Shown one piece after another: positions 1 to 10,089 of a stretch of DNA of 64,000 bases. The notes beneath the pieces are model-generated. The model saw nothing but the letters and a program-made list of their open reading frames with translations, was not told the origin of the DNA and did no database searches. A program made the translations under genes and the position numbers. Within the stretch, counting starts at the first letter, position 1. Every line of letters begins with the position of its first letter. The DNA is from Okeania sp. KiyG1 (GTDB lineage: Bacteria > Cyanobacteriota > Cyanobacteriia > Cyanobacteriales > Microcoleaceae): NCBI RefSeq assembly GCF_014132355.1, contig NZ_BLZO01000058.1, positions 186,001 to 250,000 on the forward strand. Reading direction: 5' to 3'.

Positions 1-1
1 G

Positions 2-433
2 CAGAGGATTTGTCCTCGCACAGATCATGGACACGTTATGCTTGGTCCAATTGTCAGTGATGGTCAACTTGTGGGTGGCATTGCCTTTACGCGTTATCGT
101 TATGACCAGGCTTTTAATGCAGATAATCTGGCAGATTTAAATGCGCTTTGTCTCCATCTTTCTACAAGACTAGCGGTGCTACGCTCGAAACCTTTTATGT
201 TTCAGATGAATTGCTCCAACATAACGCCACGGGAAGTACAAATTGCAGAATTGGTCGCTAGAGGATTTACCAATGCAAAGATTGGAGAAACTCTATGGAT
301 TACAGAAAATTCAGTAAAACAAGCTTTGAAGCGGATGTTTCGTAAACTTGGGGTTTCGTCACGAGCTGAAATGGTAGCAAAACTTTGCTTAAGAGAGGAT
401 AAGGAACAGGGGGCGGAAAATATTCCTGAGTAG
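2..433 (+). CDS. LuxR-family transcriptional regulator, C-terminal part (5' end outside window)
   Basis: The frame is open from the first bases, so the protein starts upstream of the window. What is seen is the end of a sensory-type domain (GPIVSDGQLVGGIAF, a GAF-like final strand) followed by a LuxR/GerE helix-turn-helix: ITPREVQIAELVARG, then a recognition helix around NSVKQALKRMFRKLG, then SRAEMVAKL. The family binds DNA as dimers and usually responds to a signal bound or received by the N-terminal domain; the signal here cannot be read. The last codons (GAENIPE, then TAG) lie in sequence that recurs, degenerated, in each large unit of the downstream tandem array. The helix-turn-helix assignment is secure; the sensory domain is tentative. 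Confidence 0.85.
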   Translation, partial: QRICPRTDHGHVMLGPIVSDGQLVGGIAFTRYRYDQAFNADNLADLNALCLHLSTRLAVLRSKPFMFQMNCSNITPREVQIAELVARGFTNAKIGETLWITENSVKQALKRMFRKLGVSSRAEMVAKLCLREDKEQGAENIPE

Positions 434-3130
434 TATATATATTACCCACCTTCGGTATCTCAATAACTTATGACTAAAAGTAGTCAGGAACAGAAACTTC
501 CTTTTTCTTACTTTACTTTGTGGATATTCAACAGAAATTAGAGATTTTTTCAGGGGAAACACTATATTTAGCGTGGCACTATAGTTTTTTATCCAGACAT
601 ATAGCATTTTTGCCTCATAAGAGCTGTTTGTGGTACCCATTCAATATCTGAATTTTATTACTCCACAGAAATTAGAGATTTTTCAGGAAAAACACTATAT
701 TTAGCATAGCACTATAGTTTTTTATCCAGACATATAGCATTTTGCCTCATAAGAGCTGCTTGTGGTACCCATTCAATATCTGAATTTTATGACTCCACAG
801 AAATTAGAGATTTTTTCATGGTAAATACTATATTTAGCGTAGCACTATAGTTTTTTATCCAGACATATAGCATTTTTACCTCATAAGAGCTGCAAGAGAT
901 AACAGGAAATAGGGAACGGAAAATATTTCTGAGTAGTATATATATTACCCACCTTCGGTATCTCAATAACTTATTACTAAAAGTAGTCAGGAGCAGAAAC
1001 TTTCTTTTTCCTACTTTCCTTTACAGAAATTAGAGATTTTTTCATGGTAAACACTATATTTAGCGTGGCACTATAGTTTTTTATCCAGACATATAGCATT
1101 TTTGCCTCATAAGAGCTGTTTGTGGTACCCATTCAATATCTGAATTTTATGACTCCACAGAAATTAGAGATTTTTTCAGGAAAAACACTATATTTAGCAT
1201 AGCACTATAGTTTTTTATCCAGACATATAGCATTTTTGCCTCATAAGAGCTGCTTGTGGTACCCATTCAATATCTGAATTTTATGACTCCACAGAAATTA
1301 GAGATTTTTTCATGGTAAATACTATATTTAGCGTAGCACTATAGTTTTTTATCCAGACATATAGCATTTTTACCTCATAAGAGCTGCAAGAGATAACAGG
1401 AAATAGGGAACGGAAAATATTTCTGAGTAGTATATATATTACCCACCTTCGGTATCTCAATAACTTATTACTAAAAGTAGTCAGGAGCAGAAACTTTCTT
1501 TTTCCTACTTTCCTTTACAGAAATTAGAGATTTTTTCATGGTAAACACTATATTTAGCGTGGCACTATAGTTTTTTATCCAGACATATAGCATTTTTGCC
1601 TCATAAGAGCTGTTTGTGGTACCCATTCAATATCTGAATTTTATTACTCCACAGAAATTAGAGATTTTTTCAGGAAAAACACTATATTTAGCATAGCACT
1701 ATAGTTTTTTATCCAGACATATAGCATTTTTGCCTCATAAGAGCTGCTTGTGGTACCCATTCAATATCTGAATTTTATGACTCCACAGAAATTAGAGATT
1801 TTTTCATGGTAAATACTATATTTAGCGTAGCACTATAGTTTTTTATCCAGACATATAGCATTTTTGCCTCATAAGAGCTGCAAGAGATAACAGAAAATAG
1901 GGAACGGAAAATATTTCTGAGTAGTATATATATTACCCACCTTCGGTATCTCAATAACTTATTACTAAAAGTAGTCAGGAGCAGAAACTTTCTTTTTCCT
2001 ACTTTCCTTTACAGAAATTAGAGATTTTTTCATGGTAAATACTATATTTAGCGTGGCACTATAGTTTTTTATCCAGACATATAGCATTTTTGCCTCATAA
2101 GAGCTGTTTGTGGTACCCATTCAATATCTGAATTTTATGACTCCACAGAAATTAGAGATTTTTTCAGGAAAAATACTATATTTAGCGTAGCACTATAGTT
2201 TTTTATCCAGGCATATAGCGTTTTGACTTAATATGAGCTGCTTGTGGTACCCATTCAATATCTGAATTTTATGACTCCACAGAAATTAGAGATTTTTTCA
2301 TGGTAAATACTATATTTAGCGTAGCACTATAGTTTTTTATCCAGACATATAGCGTTTTTGCCTCATAAGAGCTGCAAGAGATAACAGAAAATAGGGAACG
2401 GAAAATATTTCTGAGTAGTATATATATTACCCACCTTCGGTATCTCAATAACTTATGACTAAAAGTAGTCAGGAGCAGAAACTTTCTTTTTCCTACTTTC
2501 CTTTACAGAAATTAGAGATTTTTTCATGGTAAACACTATATTTAGCGTAGCACTATAGTTTTTTATCCAGACATATAGCATTTTTACCTCATAAGAGCTG
2601 TTTGTGGTACCCATTCAATATCTGAATTTTATTACCCCACAGAAATTAGAGATTTTTTCAGGGGAAACACTATATTTAGCGTAGCACTATAGTTTTTTAT
2701 CCAGACATATAGCATTTTTGCCTCATAAGAGCTGCTTGTGGTACCCATTCAATATCTGAATTTTATGACTCCACAGAAATTAGAGATTTTTTCAGGAAAA
2801 TACTATATTTAGCGTAGCACTATAGTTTTTTATCCAGACATATAGCATTTTTGCCTCATAAGAGCTGCTTGTGGTACCCATTAAATATCTGAATTTTATG
2901 ACTCCACAGAAATTAGAGATTTTTTCATGGTAAATACTATATTTAGCGTGGCACTATAGTTTTTTCTACAGACATATAGCGTTTTGACCTAATATGAGCT
3001 GCTTGTGGTACCCATTAAATATCTGAATTTTATGACTCCACAGAAATTAGAGATTTTTTCATGGTAAATACTATATTTAGCGTGGCACTATAGTTTTTCA
3101 TACAGACATATAGCGTTTTGACCTAATATG
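400..3130. repeat. Tandem array TR1: about 17 copies of a ~134-bp unit in ~494-bp higher-order blocks
   Basis: Landmark ACAGAAATTAGAGATTTTTT recurs at 531, 665, 797, 1023, 1157, 1291, 1517, 1651, 1785, 2011, 2145, 2279, 2505, 2639, 2773, 2906 and 3040. Spacing is 132-134 bp within groups of three, and the groups are separated by a longer linker. The linker begins with a copy of the end of the upstream LuxR gene, and its landmark GAGTAGTATATATATTACCC lies at 428, 931, 1425, 1919 and 2413 (spacings 503, 494, 494, 494). Each 134-bp unit holds ACTATA, then a 13-nt gap, then TATAGT followed by a T run, which resembles a weak intrinsic terminator. No reading frame is maintained. No spacer diversity is seen, so this is not a CRISPR array. 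Confidence 0.95.
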
Positions 3131-3187
3131 ACTCCAGAGCGGACTGTTATAGCAGTCGAAGGAAAGAGCGCGGACGTATCAAAATAT

Positions 3188-3640
3188 GGCGTTGCTGAAT
3201 TGAAGTATGAATGCGCGATTGTTTGGTTCTGGTCAAGCCCCCGCTGGTCCCCCAATGCGTGGGCAGGGCTGTTTCAAAGTCTCGTAAGTCAAGGATAAGC
3301 GAGAGAATGAGAGTAATGGGGATATGGAAATCGCGAAATTTGTCAAATTTTGCTAAAACTTGCGGATTTTTGTCAGTTTTGGAATATCGTTAAACTCTGA
3401 CTAAATTAGGTCAAATGACAATAAGAAGGTTAATTAACCTTCAAGGATAATTGATAAATTGAGACGAAATTCTGCTTATTTTACCAAAATCTCCCTTTTA
3501 TACCCATCTATCTATCTCTTTCTCTGTTTTTCGCAAGAATGAAACAGCCCTGCCAATGCGTGGGGGACTTTTAGAGTTTTATTCCCCCCACGCATTGGGG
3601 GGCGAGGGGGGCTTGCATCATACCCAGAATCAGCAACGCC
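3188..3640. mobile_element. GGCGTTGCTGA-ended MITE with 8-bp target duplication
   Basis: Ends are GGCGTTGCTGAATTGAAGTATGA on the left (shown here only as a landmark pair) and the complement of TCATACCCAGAATCAGCAACGCC on the right. Direct repeats CAAAATAT lie at 3180-3187 and 3641-3648. The interior folds into a long G/C hairpin: CCCCCAATGCGTGG on one arm, CCACGCATTGGGGG on the other. That interior is itself interrupted by the element at 3264-3552. Related copies: 28256-28423, 49137-49329 and 60786-61050. Confidence 0.85.
3264..3552. mobile_element. CAGGGCTGTTTCA-ended MITE with 12-bp direct repeats, innermost of three nested elements
   Basis: Inverted ends are CAGGGCTGTTTCA and TGAAACAGCCCTG. 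The flanking direct repeat CCAATGCGTGGG is at 3252-3263 and 3553-3564, which fits a target duplication of 10-12 bp as made by IS4-type enzymes. Part of the direct repeat was already in the host hairpin, so the exact duplication length is uncertain. No transposase is encoded; a 60-codon frame inside it looks random. Confidence 0.75.
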
Positions 3641-3789
3641 CAAAATATTAAAACTCAGACAACGCAAAATCTTTCCTTCTTCTTTCTGCTATAAGCTGAA
3701 AATCTGGAACGTCCTTATTTTTGAATGTGAAGCAGTACCAGATGTCCTACACTATCTGAAATAATCATTATTTCTACCAAGGAGCAACC

Positions 3790-5595
3790 ATGCGACTATC
3801 TCAAATGTTATCAGTCACCCTCCGAGACGACCCCGCAGAAGCAGAAATTCCTAGCCACAAACTCCTCATCCGTGCTGGATATATTCGTCGCATCGGCAGT
3901 GGTCTCTACGCATATCTACCTCTAATGTTGCGGGTCCTCAATAAAGTCTCCAAAATAGTCCGTGAAGAAATGGATGCTACTGGTGCCCAAGAATGTCTCC
4001 TCCCTCAACTTCAACCCGCCGACCTGTGGCGAGAGTCTGGTCGTTGGGATACTTATACTCAGGCTGAGGGTATTATGTTTTCTCTAATTGACCGTCAAAA
4101 TCGGGAATTAGGGTTAGGTCCAACTCACGAGGAGGTAATTACTACTATTGCTAAAGATATGATTCGCTCCTATCGCCAACTACCTCTACATCTCTATCAA
4201 CTACAGACCAAATTCCGGGATGAAATTCGCCCCAGGTTTGGGTTAATGCGAGGCCGGGAATTTATTATGAAGGATGGGTATTCTTTCCATGCTGACCAAG
4301 AAAGTCTCAAAAAGACTTATCAGGATATGGATAAGGCTTATCGAAATATGTTACGTCGCAGTGGATTAGAATTTCGCGCCGTCGATGCTGACTCTGGAGC
4401 TATTGGTGGGTCTGGGTCTCAAGAATTTATGGTTTTGGCTGATGCTGGTGAGGATGAAATTCTCTATACCCAGGATGGTAAGTACGCAGCAAATTTAGAA
4501 AAGGCTGTTTCTATGCCACCTGATGCCGAAGCTTCACCTTTTGAGAGTTATGAAAAATTGGAAACTCCTGGCACGGAGACTATTGAAAAGCTGTGCAAGT
4601 TTCTGAAATGTTCTCCTACTAATATTGTGAAAAATGTTTTATACCAAGCAGTCTATGACAATGGAATGACTGTTTTGGTTTTGGTGAATATTCGGGGAGA
4701 CCAAGATGTTAATGATGTGAAGTTGTTAAATGAGTTGACTAAGTTGGCTGGAAATTATGAAGCCAAAACAGTTTTGGCTTTGACTGTGCCAGATGTGGAG
4801 GCTCAAAAGAAATGGGCAGCTCAGTCTTTGCCTTTAGGTTATATTGCTCCAAATTTGTCTGATGATTATATTGCTTCTAGTAAAGAGGTAAGTTCTAAGT
4901 TCTTACGAATGGTAGACCAGACCGCTGTAGATTTGAAAAATTTCGCAACAGGTAGTAACGAATCTGGTTATCACGTTATGGGGGCAAATTGGGGCCAGGA
5001 ATTTGAATTGCCAAAGTTGGTAGTAGATGTACGAAAAGCTCAAAAAGGCGATCGCTCTATCCATGACCCCAGTCAAACCCTAGAAACTGCTAGAGGTATT
5101 GAGGTAGGTCATATATTCCAGTTAGGGACGAAATATTCTGAAGCTATGGGGGCAACTTATACAAATGAACAGGGTGAAGAAGTGCCTTTAGTAATGGGAT
5201 GTTATGGTGTGGGTGTGTCTCGTTTAGCTCAGTCAGCAGTGGAACAGTCTTATGATAAAGATGGGATTATTTGGCCTGTGGCGATCGCTCCTTATCATGT
5301 GGTTATTTGTATTCCTAATATTAAGGATGCTCAACAAATAGAAGTAGCAGAAAATCTCTATCAAGAATTAAATGAAGCTGGAATAGAGACTATTTTGGAT
5401 GACCGAGATGAGCGAGCGGGTGTTAAATTCAAAGATGCAGATTTAATTGGAATTCCCTATCGAATAGTTACCGGGCGATCGCTCAAGTCTGGCAAAGTTG
5501 AATTTGTAGAAAGAGCTAATCATCAATCTCAGGAAATACCTGTGGCGGAGGTGTTATCTACTATTAAAGATTTGATTGATAAAGCATTAAAATGA
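3790..5595 (+). CDS. proS: Prolyl-tRNA synthetase (class II, bacterial ProS type)
   Basis: A cytoplasmic enzyme that charges tRNA-Pro with proline using ATP. At 601 residues it has the usual length of the bacterial type with an inserted editing domain. Visible landmarks are PTHEE at residues 111-115 (substrate loop), class II motif 2 at about 140-162 ([11 protein letters not shown] then [13 protein letters not shown]), the editing insertion between roughly 225 and 385, motif 3 [10 protein letters not shown] at 470-479, and the C-terminal anticodon-binding domain ([23 protein letters not shown]). The start is ATG with AAGGAG about 6 nt upstream. Three HIP1 sites lie within the gene. It stands alone, with repeats on both sides. 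Confidence 0.98.
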   Translation: MRLSQMLSVTLRDDPAEAEIPSHKLLIRAGYIRRIGSGLYAYLPLMLRVLNKVSKIVREEMDATGAQECLLPQLQPADLWRESGRWDTYTQAEGIMFSLIDRQNRELGLGPTHEEVITTIAKDMIRSYRQLPLHLYQLQTKFRDEIRPRFGLMRGREFIMKDGYSFHADQESLKKTYQDMDKAYRNMLRRSGLEFRAVDADSGAIGGSGSQEFMVLADAGEDEILYTQDGKYAANLEKAVSMPPDAEASPFESYEKLETPGTETIEKLCKFLKCSPTNIVKNVLYQAVYDNGMTVLVLVNIRGDQDVNDVKLLNELTKLAGNYEAKTVLALTVPDVEAQKKWAAQSLPLGYIAPNLSDDYIASSKEVSSKFLRMVDQTAVDLKNFATGSNESGYHVMGANWGQEFELPKLVVDVRKAQKGDRSIHDPSQTLETARGIEVGHIFQLGTKYSEAMGATYTNEQGEEVPLVMGCYGVGVSRLAQSAVEQSYDKDGIIWPVAIAPYHVVICIPNIKDAQQIEVAENLYQELNEAGIETILDDRDERAGVKFKDADLIGIPYRIVTGRSLKSGKVEFVERANHQSQEIPVAEVLSTIKDLIDKALK

Positions 5596-5639
5596 TTTTT
5601 TCTCTCTGGAAAAATTCAACTTTGATTTTTATCTCAACG

Positions 5640-5950
5640 TTGGTTTAAGACCCGCGCTCTGCATTCCGGAGGAAAAACCAATCAATAAGAGCGGTTTTAC
5701 AGATAAGCATGTTAAAATGCAAGTGTTACTCAACCAAAAACCAAAGTTGAGAGTACTATCGCTTTTTAATCAAGTCGCCGACGGGCACCGGTCGATTATT
5801 TATCGGACGCGGAGGAAGCGTATTTACTGGCAAGCCAGCATTTTCCAGTGAGGTGTCAACCCGCCCTGAGTCATTTGTTCAGCTTAGTCTGCTTGAATGA
5901 TGGATGGGAATCCCGCGCTCTCCCGTAGGTCAGCGTCGGGAGGATGTCAA
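5640..5950 (+). mobile_element. Degenerate IS605/IS1341-type solo element with a TnpB guide-RNA-like 3' end
   Basis: The segment 5775-5950 follows the layout of the 3' end of the full element at 14616-15977: a GGGCACCGG.. stretch, CGCGGAGGAAGCG, ..GTGAGGTGTCAACCCGCC, then GGGAAT, a hairpin (CCCGCG..CGGG), GAGGATGTCAA. This is the position of the tnpB-associated guide (omega) RNA. No tnpB is present. The left end near 5640 has a hairpin (CCCGCGCTCTGCATTCCGG) but no clear TTAC, so the left boundary is uncertain. Confidence 0.65.
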
Positions 5951-5972
5951 CTTGTTAACCATTGCTGTTTTT

Positions 5973-6252
5973 TTACCGAAAAGCGACGTTTAAGGCCCCC
6001 GTGTTTTAGCCGGGGGATGAAAACAAGGGAGTTGTTTAGACTAGACAACTTTAGTTGTTTTGTGCTGTTGTTTTTAACAAAAAGTAAGCAGAACGCTTAG
6101 GTTTTTGACTTGGCCGACTGTGTAGGGGCACTTTTACTTGTCCCCAAACAATATATCTTTGGTCAGCTAAGAATAGACGAAGTAACACGGATTTATCCTG
6201 TTGCATAGTATCTACTTAGAATCTCCGTGACTTGAGTCCGGGGAGTAGTCAA
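5973..6252 (+). mobile_element. IS608-like PATE, family B copy 1 (no protein)
   Basis: The left end is TTAC + CGAAAAGCGAC.., then a hairpin CCCCCGTGTTTTAGCCGGGGG just after a purine guide-like motif. The right end is GAAT (here GAATCTCCGTGAC..), hairpin, GGGGAGTAGTCAA. TTAC and TCAA are the cleavage sites known for IS608. The middle is conserved with copy 2 at 10497-10781 and holds several short hairpins (GACAACTTTAGTTGT; GGGGCACTTTTACTTGTCCCC in two halves; CAACACGG..CTGTTG). Confidence 0.8.
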
Positions 6253-6311
6253 TAATAAGTAAGTTTCAGCAATGGTTTTCAGCCATAGTTTTTCAGTGCA
6301 GTATGTTAGGG

Positions 6312-7391
6312 TTATTGCAAGGCTAACCTTTCTATAGCATTAGGTATCTCATCTACATTCTCAATAAGATGACAGAAAGGAATTTGTGATGTCCAAGTAT
6401 CATAAAAAGCTGGTATTTTGTAATAAGAACCAGGTAACAATATATGAGGAATATTCAAAATCAAACATAAAATATGCACATGAAGACGGTTAGTAATAAC
6501 CAAATTATAGTTTTGGAGTTGATAAATACCACTGTGCATATATCCCCAAGATTTGCGATGTAGATCGGGACGATGGATTTGATTAAACACAGATGAATTA
6601 GGATGTAACCATTGCCATCCTTGACGAGAAGCCCATTCTTGGGGAGTTTTCAATCCCTTTTGCCAACCTTCTCTAATAAGACTGACAAGACCAGGAATAT
6701 AAATCCAACCTTTGGGAATTTTGCCCATCCAATTAAAAGATATCCAATCATCTACATCTAAATTCTCAACAGGGATATTTTTTGGTTTAAACTTTTTGTT
6801 CATCTCTGCATCTTTTCTACACAAATAAAGCGTTCGATTTGAACGAGAAAAATTGATATTTGTCTTAGGTAAATCAACCATTTGAAAAGCCATGTCAGGA
6901 GCTTTATAAACTTTACATTTGAAAAAAGCTTGCTGGGCAATAGCAAAACTCCTATCATCTCTCACAAAAATGGTTAAATCAGGATGTTCATTCAACACTT
7001 TAGCTGATTTTTCTAAAGCTTCTTCACTAGAGTAGTAAATAGTTTGAGGCAGAATAACAATTGCTCTATCTCTATATTGTTTGATAATTTTTTCCCGAAA
7101 CTTTTGAAAAGCTGGCCAGATATCGCCAAAATTTCCACCACCATGTAATAAGATTGGTCCGTCCTTGGAGCAGGATAAAAATTCAATTTCAGAAAAATCA
7201 TTTCCTCTTGCACATACATAGTCAATTTTAACTTTACGAACTTGAGTTAAGTAAAAAATATTACCTAACCAAATCATATGATCTCCAATGTTACGATCGT
7301 TGGGATAGTCAAGTAATGCACAATTATTAAAGTCTGGAATATTATTAAGTGCTTTGTGTAGATAGTTTTTGATATCTTGGGTAGTTTTCAT
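6312..7391 (-). CDS. Polysaccharide pyruvyl transferase family protein
   Basis: A 359-residue protein of the polysaccharide pyruvyl transferase superfamily (ExoV/CsaB/EpsO-like), which adds ketal pyruvate to sugars of exopolysaccharides or cell-wall polymers from phosphoenolpyruvate. Seen: the N-terminal NIGDHMIWLGN, the ILLHGGGNFGD glycine loop, VILPQTIYYSS (family pattern PQS/T), and near the C-terminus VITNRLHVHILCLILNIPHILLP, the conserved RLH site. It lies downstream of the glycosyltransferase-like gene on the same strand, 187 bp away, with a 136-bp MITE between them. Both probably serve surface polysaccharide assembly. The exact acceptor sugar is unknown. Confidence 0.88.
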   Translation of the reverse strand: MKTTQDIKNYLHKALNNIPDFNNCALLDYPNDRNIGDHMIWLGNIFYLTQVRKVKIDYVCARGNDFSEIEFLSCSKDGPILLHGGGNFGDIWPAFQKFREKIIKQYRDRAIVILPQTIYYSSEEALEKSAKVLNEHPDLTIFVRDDRSFAIAQQAFFKCKVYKAPDMAFQMVDLPKTNINFSRSNRTLYLCRKDAEMNKKFKPKNIPVENLDVDDWISFNWMGKIPKGWIYIPGLVSLIREGWQKGLKTPQEWASRQGWQWLHPNSSVFNQIHRPDLHRKSWGYMHSGIYQLQNYNLVITNRLHVHILCLILNIPHILLPGSYYKIPAFYDTWTSQIPFCHLIENVDEIPNAIERLALQ

Positions 7392-7421
7392 TTAGGTATT
7401 ATTAAGACTAATTTTTTTGGA

Positions 7422-7557
7422 TATAGCAATCCTATTTTATTCGTGTCAAAATCTTGCCACTTTTTGGGATATAGATAATAGGCAATAAGTAATGGGTAAG
7501 AGTTTCGGAGTTTATTTCTAGTTTTTGAATTGTGACAACTTATTTAGGATTGCTATA
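7422..7557. repeat. TATAGCAATCCTA-ended MITE (family M7)
   Basis: Inverted ends are TATAGCAATCCTATTT and AACTTATTTAGGATTGCTATA. The 136-bp element separates two co-directional polysaccharide genes. A GGGTAAGAGTTTCGGAG interior shows no coding potential. A similarly ended element is at 20752-21152. Confidence 0.75.
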
Positions 7558-7578
7558 GACTACCAATTGAAAATAATT

Positions 7579-8592
7579 TTAGAAAAATTTACGAACTTTT
7601 TTGATTACACTACTGACCTTACGATTAACCTTATTTAAAGTGCTGAGTTCTTTTAATGTTTGAGGTTTTTGACTTGGATCTTTCAAAAAACGGTAATCCA
7701 AAAAGGTATCTGCATATCGAATATTTACTGCTTCCCCTTGACATAAACGAGAGAAGTCAATGGAAGGATAATTCATATAATGAATGCGATGAATAGGCTT
7801 CAAACCTTGTTCGTTATACAGAACGCCATCTTTATAAATAAAAGGATCGGCATCAGCACAATTACCTGTGCGTTCTTGTCCATTCTCACTTTGGGTAAAA
7901 TTAAAAAAACTGCAATTTTCTTTAATTGTCATAATGCTAAAAAGTGCTGATGTAGACCACCAACAGCGATCTCGAACACATTGAATAGCCCCATCGTTAA
8001 TAAGAAAATTTTTGAGTCTAGCTAAAACTTCTCCATTAAAAAGCCCATATTTAGATCCGAAAAAACTGTCACAATGAAATTGAGGATAAATATCAGCCAC
8101 GGGACAGTTTAATTTTTCCGCTAACTTTTCTGGTATCACCTCTGTTTTATCGCCCCGCTTGGAATGTTCCCAGTCATTAAATACGAGATCGGTCTGGTCT
8201 AGGCGTTCAAATACATCATCAATAGGTTTCATTGCCAAGCTATCAGCATCAAAAAAAACAAAACGTTCAAATTCTCCTTCAAAGGCGGCAAACTTACGAT
8301 GAACAAAGCCTTTGTACCAACCTGGCCTCAGATGCTTAGGGTCTTTAGCTCTTGGATGTGCCTCCCAAACATCATTAATAAAATTATCCCATTGTTGAAT
8401 TACTGATAAGTTACTGAATAAGGTAACGTTAGGACGGGACTGAATCTCCCATTTTACTTTACTTAGGTTGTCATTATAGGGAATTATGCAGACAGGTATA
8501 TGAGTTCCAATATTTTTTTCTATACTGTTTAGCAGAGCGACCAGTTGATCGTAAACAGTATCATTAGCAAGGGTATAAATACCATAGAGCAT
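7579..8592 (-). CDS. Glycosyltransferase-like protein (nucleotide-diphospho-sugar transferase fold; cyanobacterial Npun_R2821/R2822-type)
   Basis: At 337 residues the protein begins MLYGIYTLANDTVYDQLVALLNSI, the start of a GT-A type fold. It carries a DxD-type metal motif in FVFFDADSLAMKP, which in this superfamily binds a nucleotide sugar with a divalent metal. Further motifs are WYKGFVHRKFAAFEGEFERF before it and QFHCDSFFGSKYGLF after it. It resembles a cyanobacterial family with no assigned substrate. The start is ATG at 8592. It is first in a two-gene minus-strand unit with the pyruvyl transferase. The function in exopolysaccharide or glycan synthesis is inferred from fold and neighbour. 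Confidence 0.72.
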   Translation of the reverse strand: MLYGIYTLANDTVYDQLVALLNSIEKNIGTHIPVCIIPYNDNLSKVKWEIQSRPNVTLFSNLSVIQQWDNFINDVWEAHPRAKDPKHLRPGWYKGFVHRKFAAFEGEFERFVFFDADSLAMKPIDDVFERLDQTDLVFNDWEHSKRGDKTEVIPEKLAEKLNCPVADIYPQFHCDSFFGSKYGLFNGEVLARLKNFLINDGAIQCVRDRCWWSTSALFSIMTIKENCSFFNFTQSENGQERTGNCADADPFIYKDGVLYNEQGLKPIHRIHYMNYPSIDFSRLCQGEAVNIRYADTFLDYRFLKDPSQKPQTLKELSTLNKVNRKVSSVIKKVRKFF

Positions 8593-8632
8593 GATTAATA
8601 ATTCTCCAGCTTTTGAGCAAAAGCAGTATACT

Positions 8633-8902
8633 TAGGGTTTGCTGAAAAAGTCTTATGAGTGAGGGTAGGAGACAGGAGACAGGAGACAACCCACCCCTGC
8701 CCCTCCCAGGAGGGGAAGACAGGAGACATGGGAATTATAGAGGAGGTAGTCGGAAAAATTGTTCCTCAATTTTTCTGCCATAATCATCTCAAAATACTAG
8801 CTTTATGCAGCTCTTGCCACCGAAAAGCTGGTACTTTTTTAAACCCAAAAACGCACTTGCCAATATCAGTCAATACTTTGAGAATTAATCAGCAAGCCCT
8901 AC
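8633..8902. repeat. TAGGGTTTGCTGA-ended MITE (family M2)
   Basis: Left end TAGGGTTTGCTGAAAAAGTC, right end ATTAATCAGCAAGCCCTA. The interior carries heptamers (GGAGACA), a GC-rich palindrome (CCCTCCCAGGAGGGG), and TATCAGTCAATACTTTGAG. Other copies are at 38956-39145, 57886-58183 and (intron-bearing) 44611-45612. It fills most of the 590-bp gap before the GerMN gene; the rest of that gap (8903-9184) is AT-rich with no gene seen. Confidence 0.85.
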
Positions 8903-9184
8903 TTAGTTTTTAGTACAAACAAACCTATTATAGCTACGCTTGACCATGATGTAAATCAGGAAGCTATAAATTAAATCATTGGTTCACTATGGCTAAACTA
9001 TAATTAACAATAAATAAATAACACACGAATTTAACTTGGACAAAACTTTCTTGAGATTCTATGTGTAAATCAGTTCTAGTATTTATAAATCAGTTCTAAT
9101 AGAAGTAACATAGTTAACCTAAGAGAAAGTTACAACTCAGCTCCTCACTGCCATTATGCCTAACTCTTAAGGAAAGTTCTCACA

Positions 9185-9874
9185 ATGAAAGATCAAAATC
9201 AAACTAATAATTTATCTCTCGGTATCGTGGCCAGTGTTTGTGCATTGGCAGTGGCGGTAGGTGGTGGCATCGCCTTATGGACAAATTTACAATCAACCAC
9301 CACAAAAACTTCTGATAATTCTCAGACCTTTACAACTCCCCCTACTTCAAGCTCACCTGATGACACTTTGCCTCCCCCACCTCCTGCTAAAGTTGAATCT
9401 CCAGACTCTGTTCCTTTGGATGTGCCTCAACCCAAAGCAGTTACAGAAAAAACTGTAGAACTTTATTGGGTCAAAAATGCTGCTGAAGAAATAGATTTAG
9501 TTTCTTCTAAAGTAAAACTAGAAACAGCAGATGAACCAGAAGCTATATTAAAAGCTGCTTTCGATCACTTGCTCGTAGGTCCAGCAAATACCGATGTCTT
9601 GAGTGCTATTCCCACAGGCACAAAAGTTCAAGCGCTTACTGTTGAAAATAATGGGGTCTACATCGACTTATCTGAAGAATTTACTTCTGGAGGTGGTAGT
9701 GCTTCGATGATAAGTCGCTTGGGACAAGTTATCTATACTGCCTCTAGTTTAGAACCAGATGTAAAAGTGTGGATTTTTGTCGGTGGTAAACCTTTAAAAA
9801 TGCTTGGGGGTGAAGGTTTAGAAGTATCTCAGCCCATTACTCGCAATAATTTTCAGCAAGAATTCCAATTTTAG
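9185..9874 (+). CDS. GerMN domain-containing membrane-anchored protein
   Basis: At 229 residues it has an N-terminal hydrophobic segment (LSLGIVASVCALAVAVGGGIALW, residues about 11-33), a Thr/Ser/Pro-rich linker with a run of prolines (about 35-90), then a GerMN domain (about 95-225): VELYWVKNAAEEIDLV, LLVGPANTDVLSAIPTGTKV, GVYIDLSEEF, VKVWIFVGGK. GerMN domains occur in spore germination proteins and in many cell-envelope proteins of non-sporulating bacteria. The cyanobacterial role is unknown. ATG start with AAGGAAAG upstream. It stands alone. Confidence 0.85.
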   Translation: MKDQNQTNNLSLGIVASVCALAVAVGGGIALWTNLQSTTTKTSDNSQTFTTPPTSSSPDDTLPPPPPAKVESPDSVPLDVPQPKAVTEKTVELYWVKNAAEEIDLVSSKVKLETADEPEAILKAAFDHLLVGPANTDVLSAIPTGTKVQALTVENNGVYIDLSEEFTSGGGSASMISRLGQVIYTASSLEPDVKVWIFVGGKPLKMLGGEGLEVSQPITRNNFQQEFQF

Positions 9875-10089
9875 CTACATCGCCGAGAAGCCTCACGCCA
9901 TATTTGAAAAATTGGCGACCAGATGAATCGGTGGTAAATCAATTGGATTCGATGTCTAATTGATTTACAATACTATTCTGGAGTTTTTCACCATTATTTA
10001 AAAATTTCTGTTATTCTAGCAAAAATCAAGCCTAAAACTTGGGCAATCAACTGGATGGGGACAATTTCTATTATTTAATTGTTAAAGCT

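Larger units (their letters stand above)
3148..3693. repeat. TATAGCAG-ended MITE (family M1), interrupted by two nested elements
   Basis: The left end TATAGCAGTCGAAGGAAAG is at 3148 and the right end CTTTCTGCTATA finishes at 3693. Removing the insert leaves a ~90-bp element like those at 12421, 28083 and 36601: a GAAGGAAAG side, a core with AAAACTCAGACAACGC, and a TTTCCTTCTTC side. The core is split by the GGCGTTGCTGA element. Confidence 0.8.

Noticed and set aside
400-3130. CRISPR array
   Set aside because: The repeats are about 134 bp and directly abutting, with no unique spacers of constant size. The same holds for the arrays at 23490, 29815 and 32836. No cas genes are present.
3211-3393. 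60-codon frame
   Set aside because: It spans the boundary between nested mobile elements, so it cannot be an old gene.
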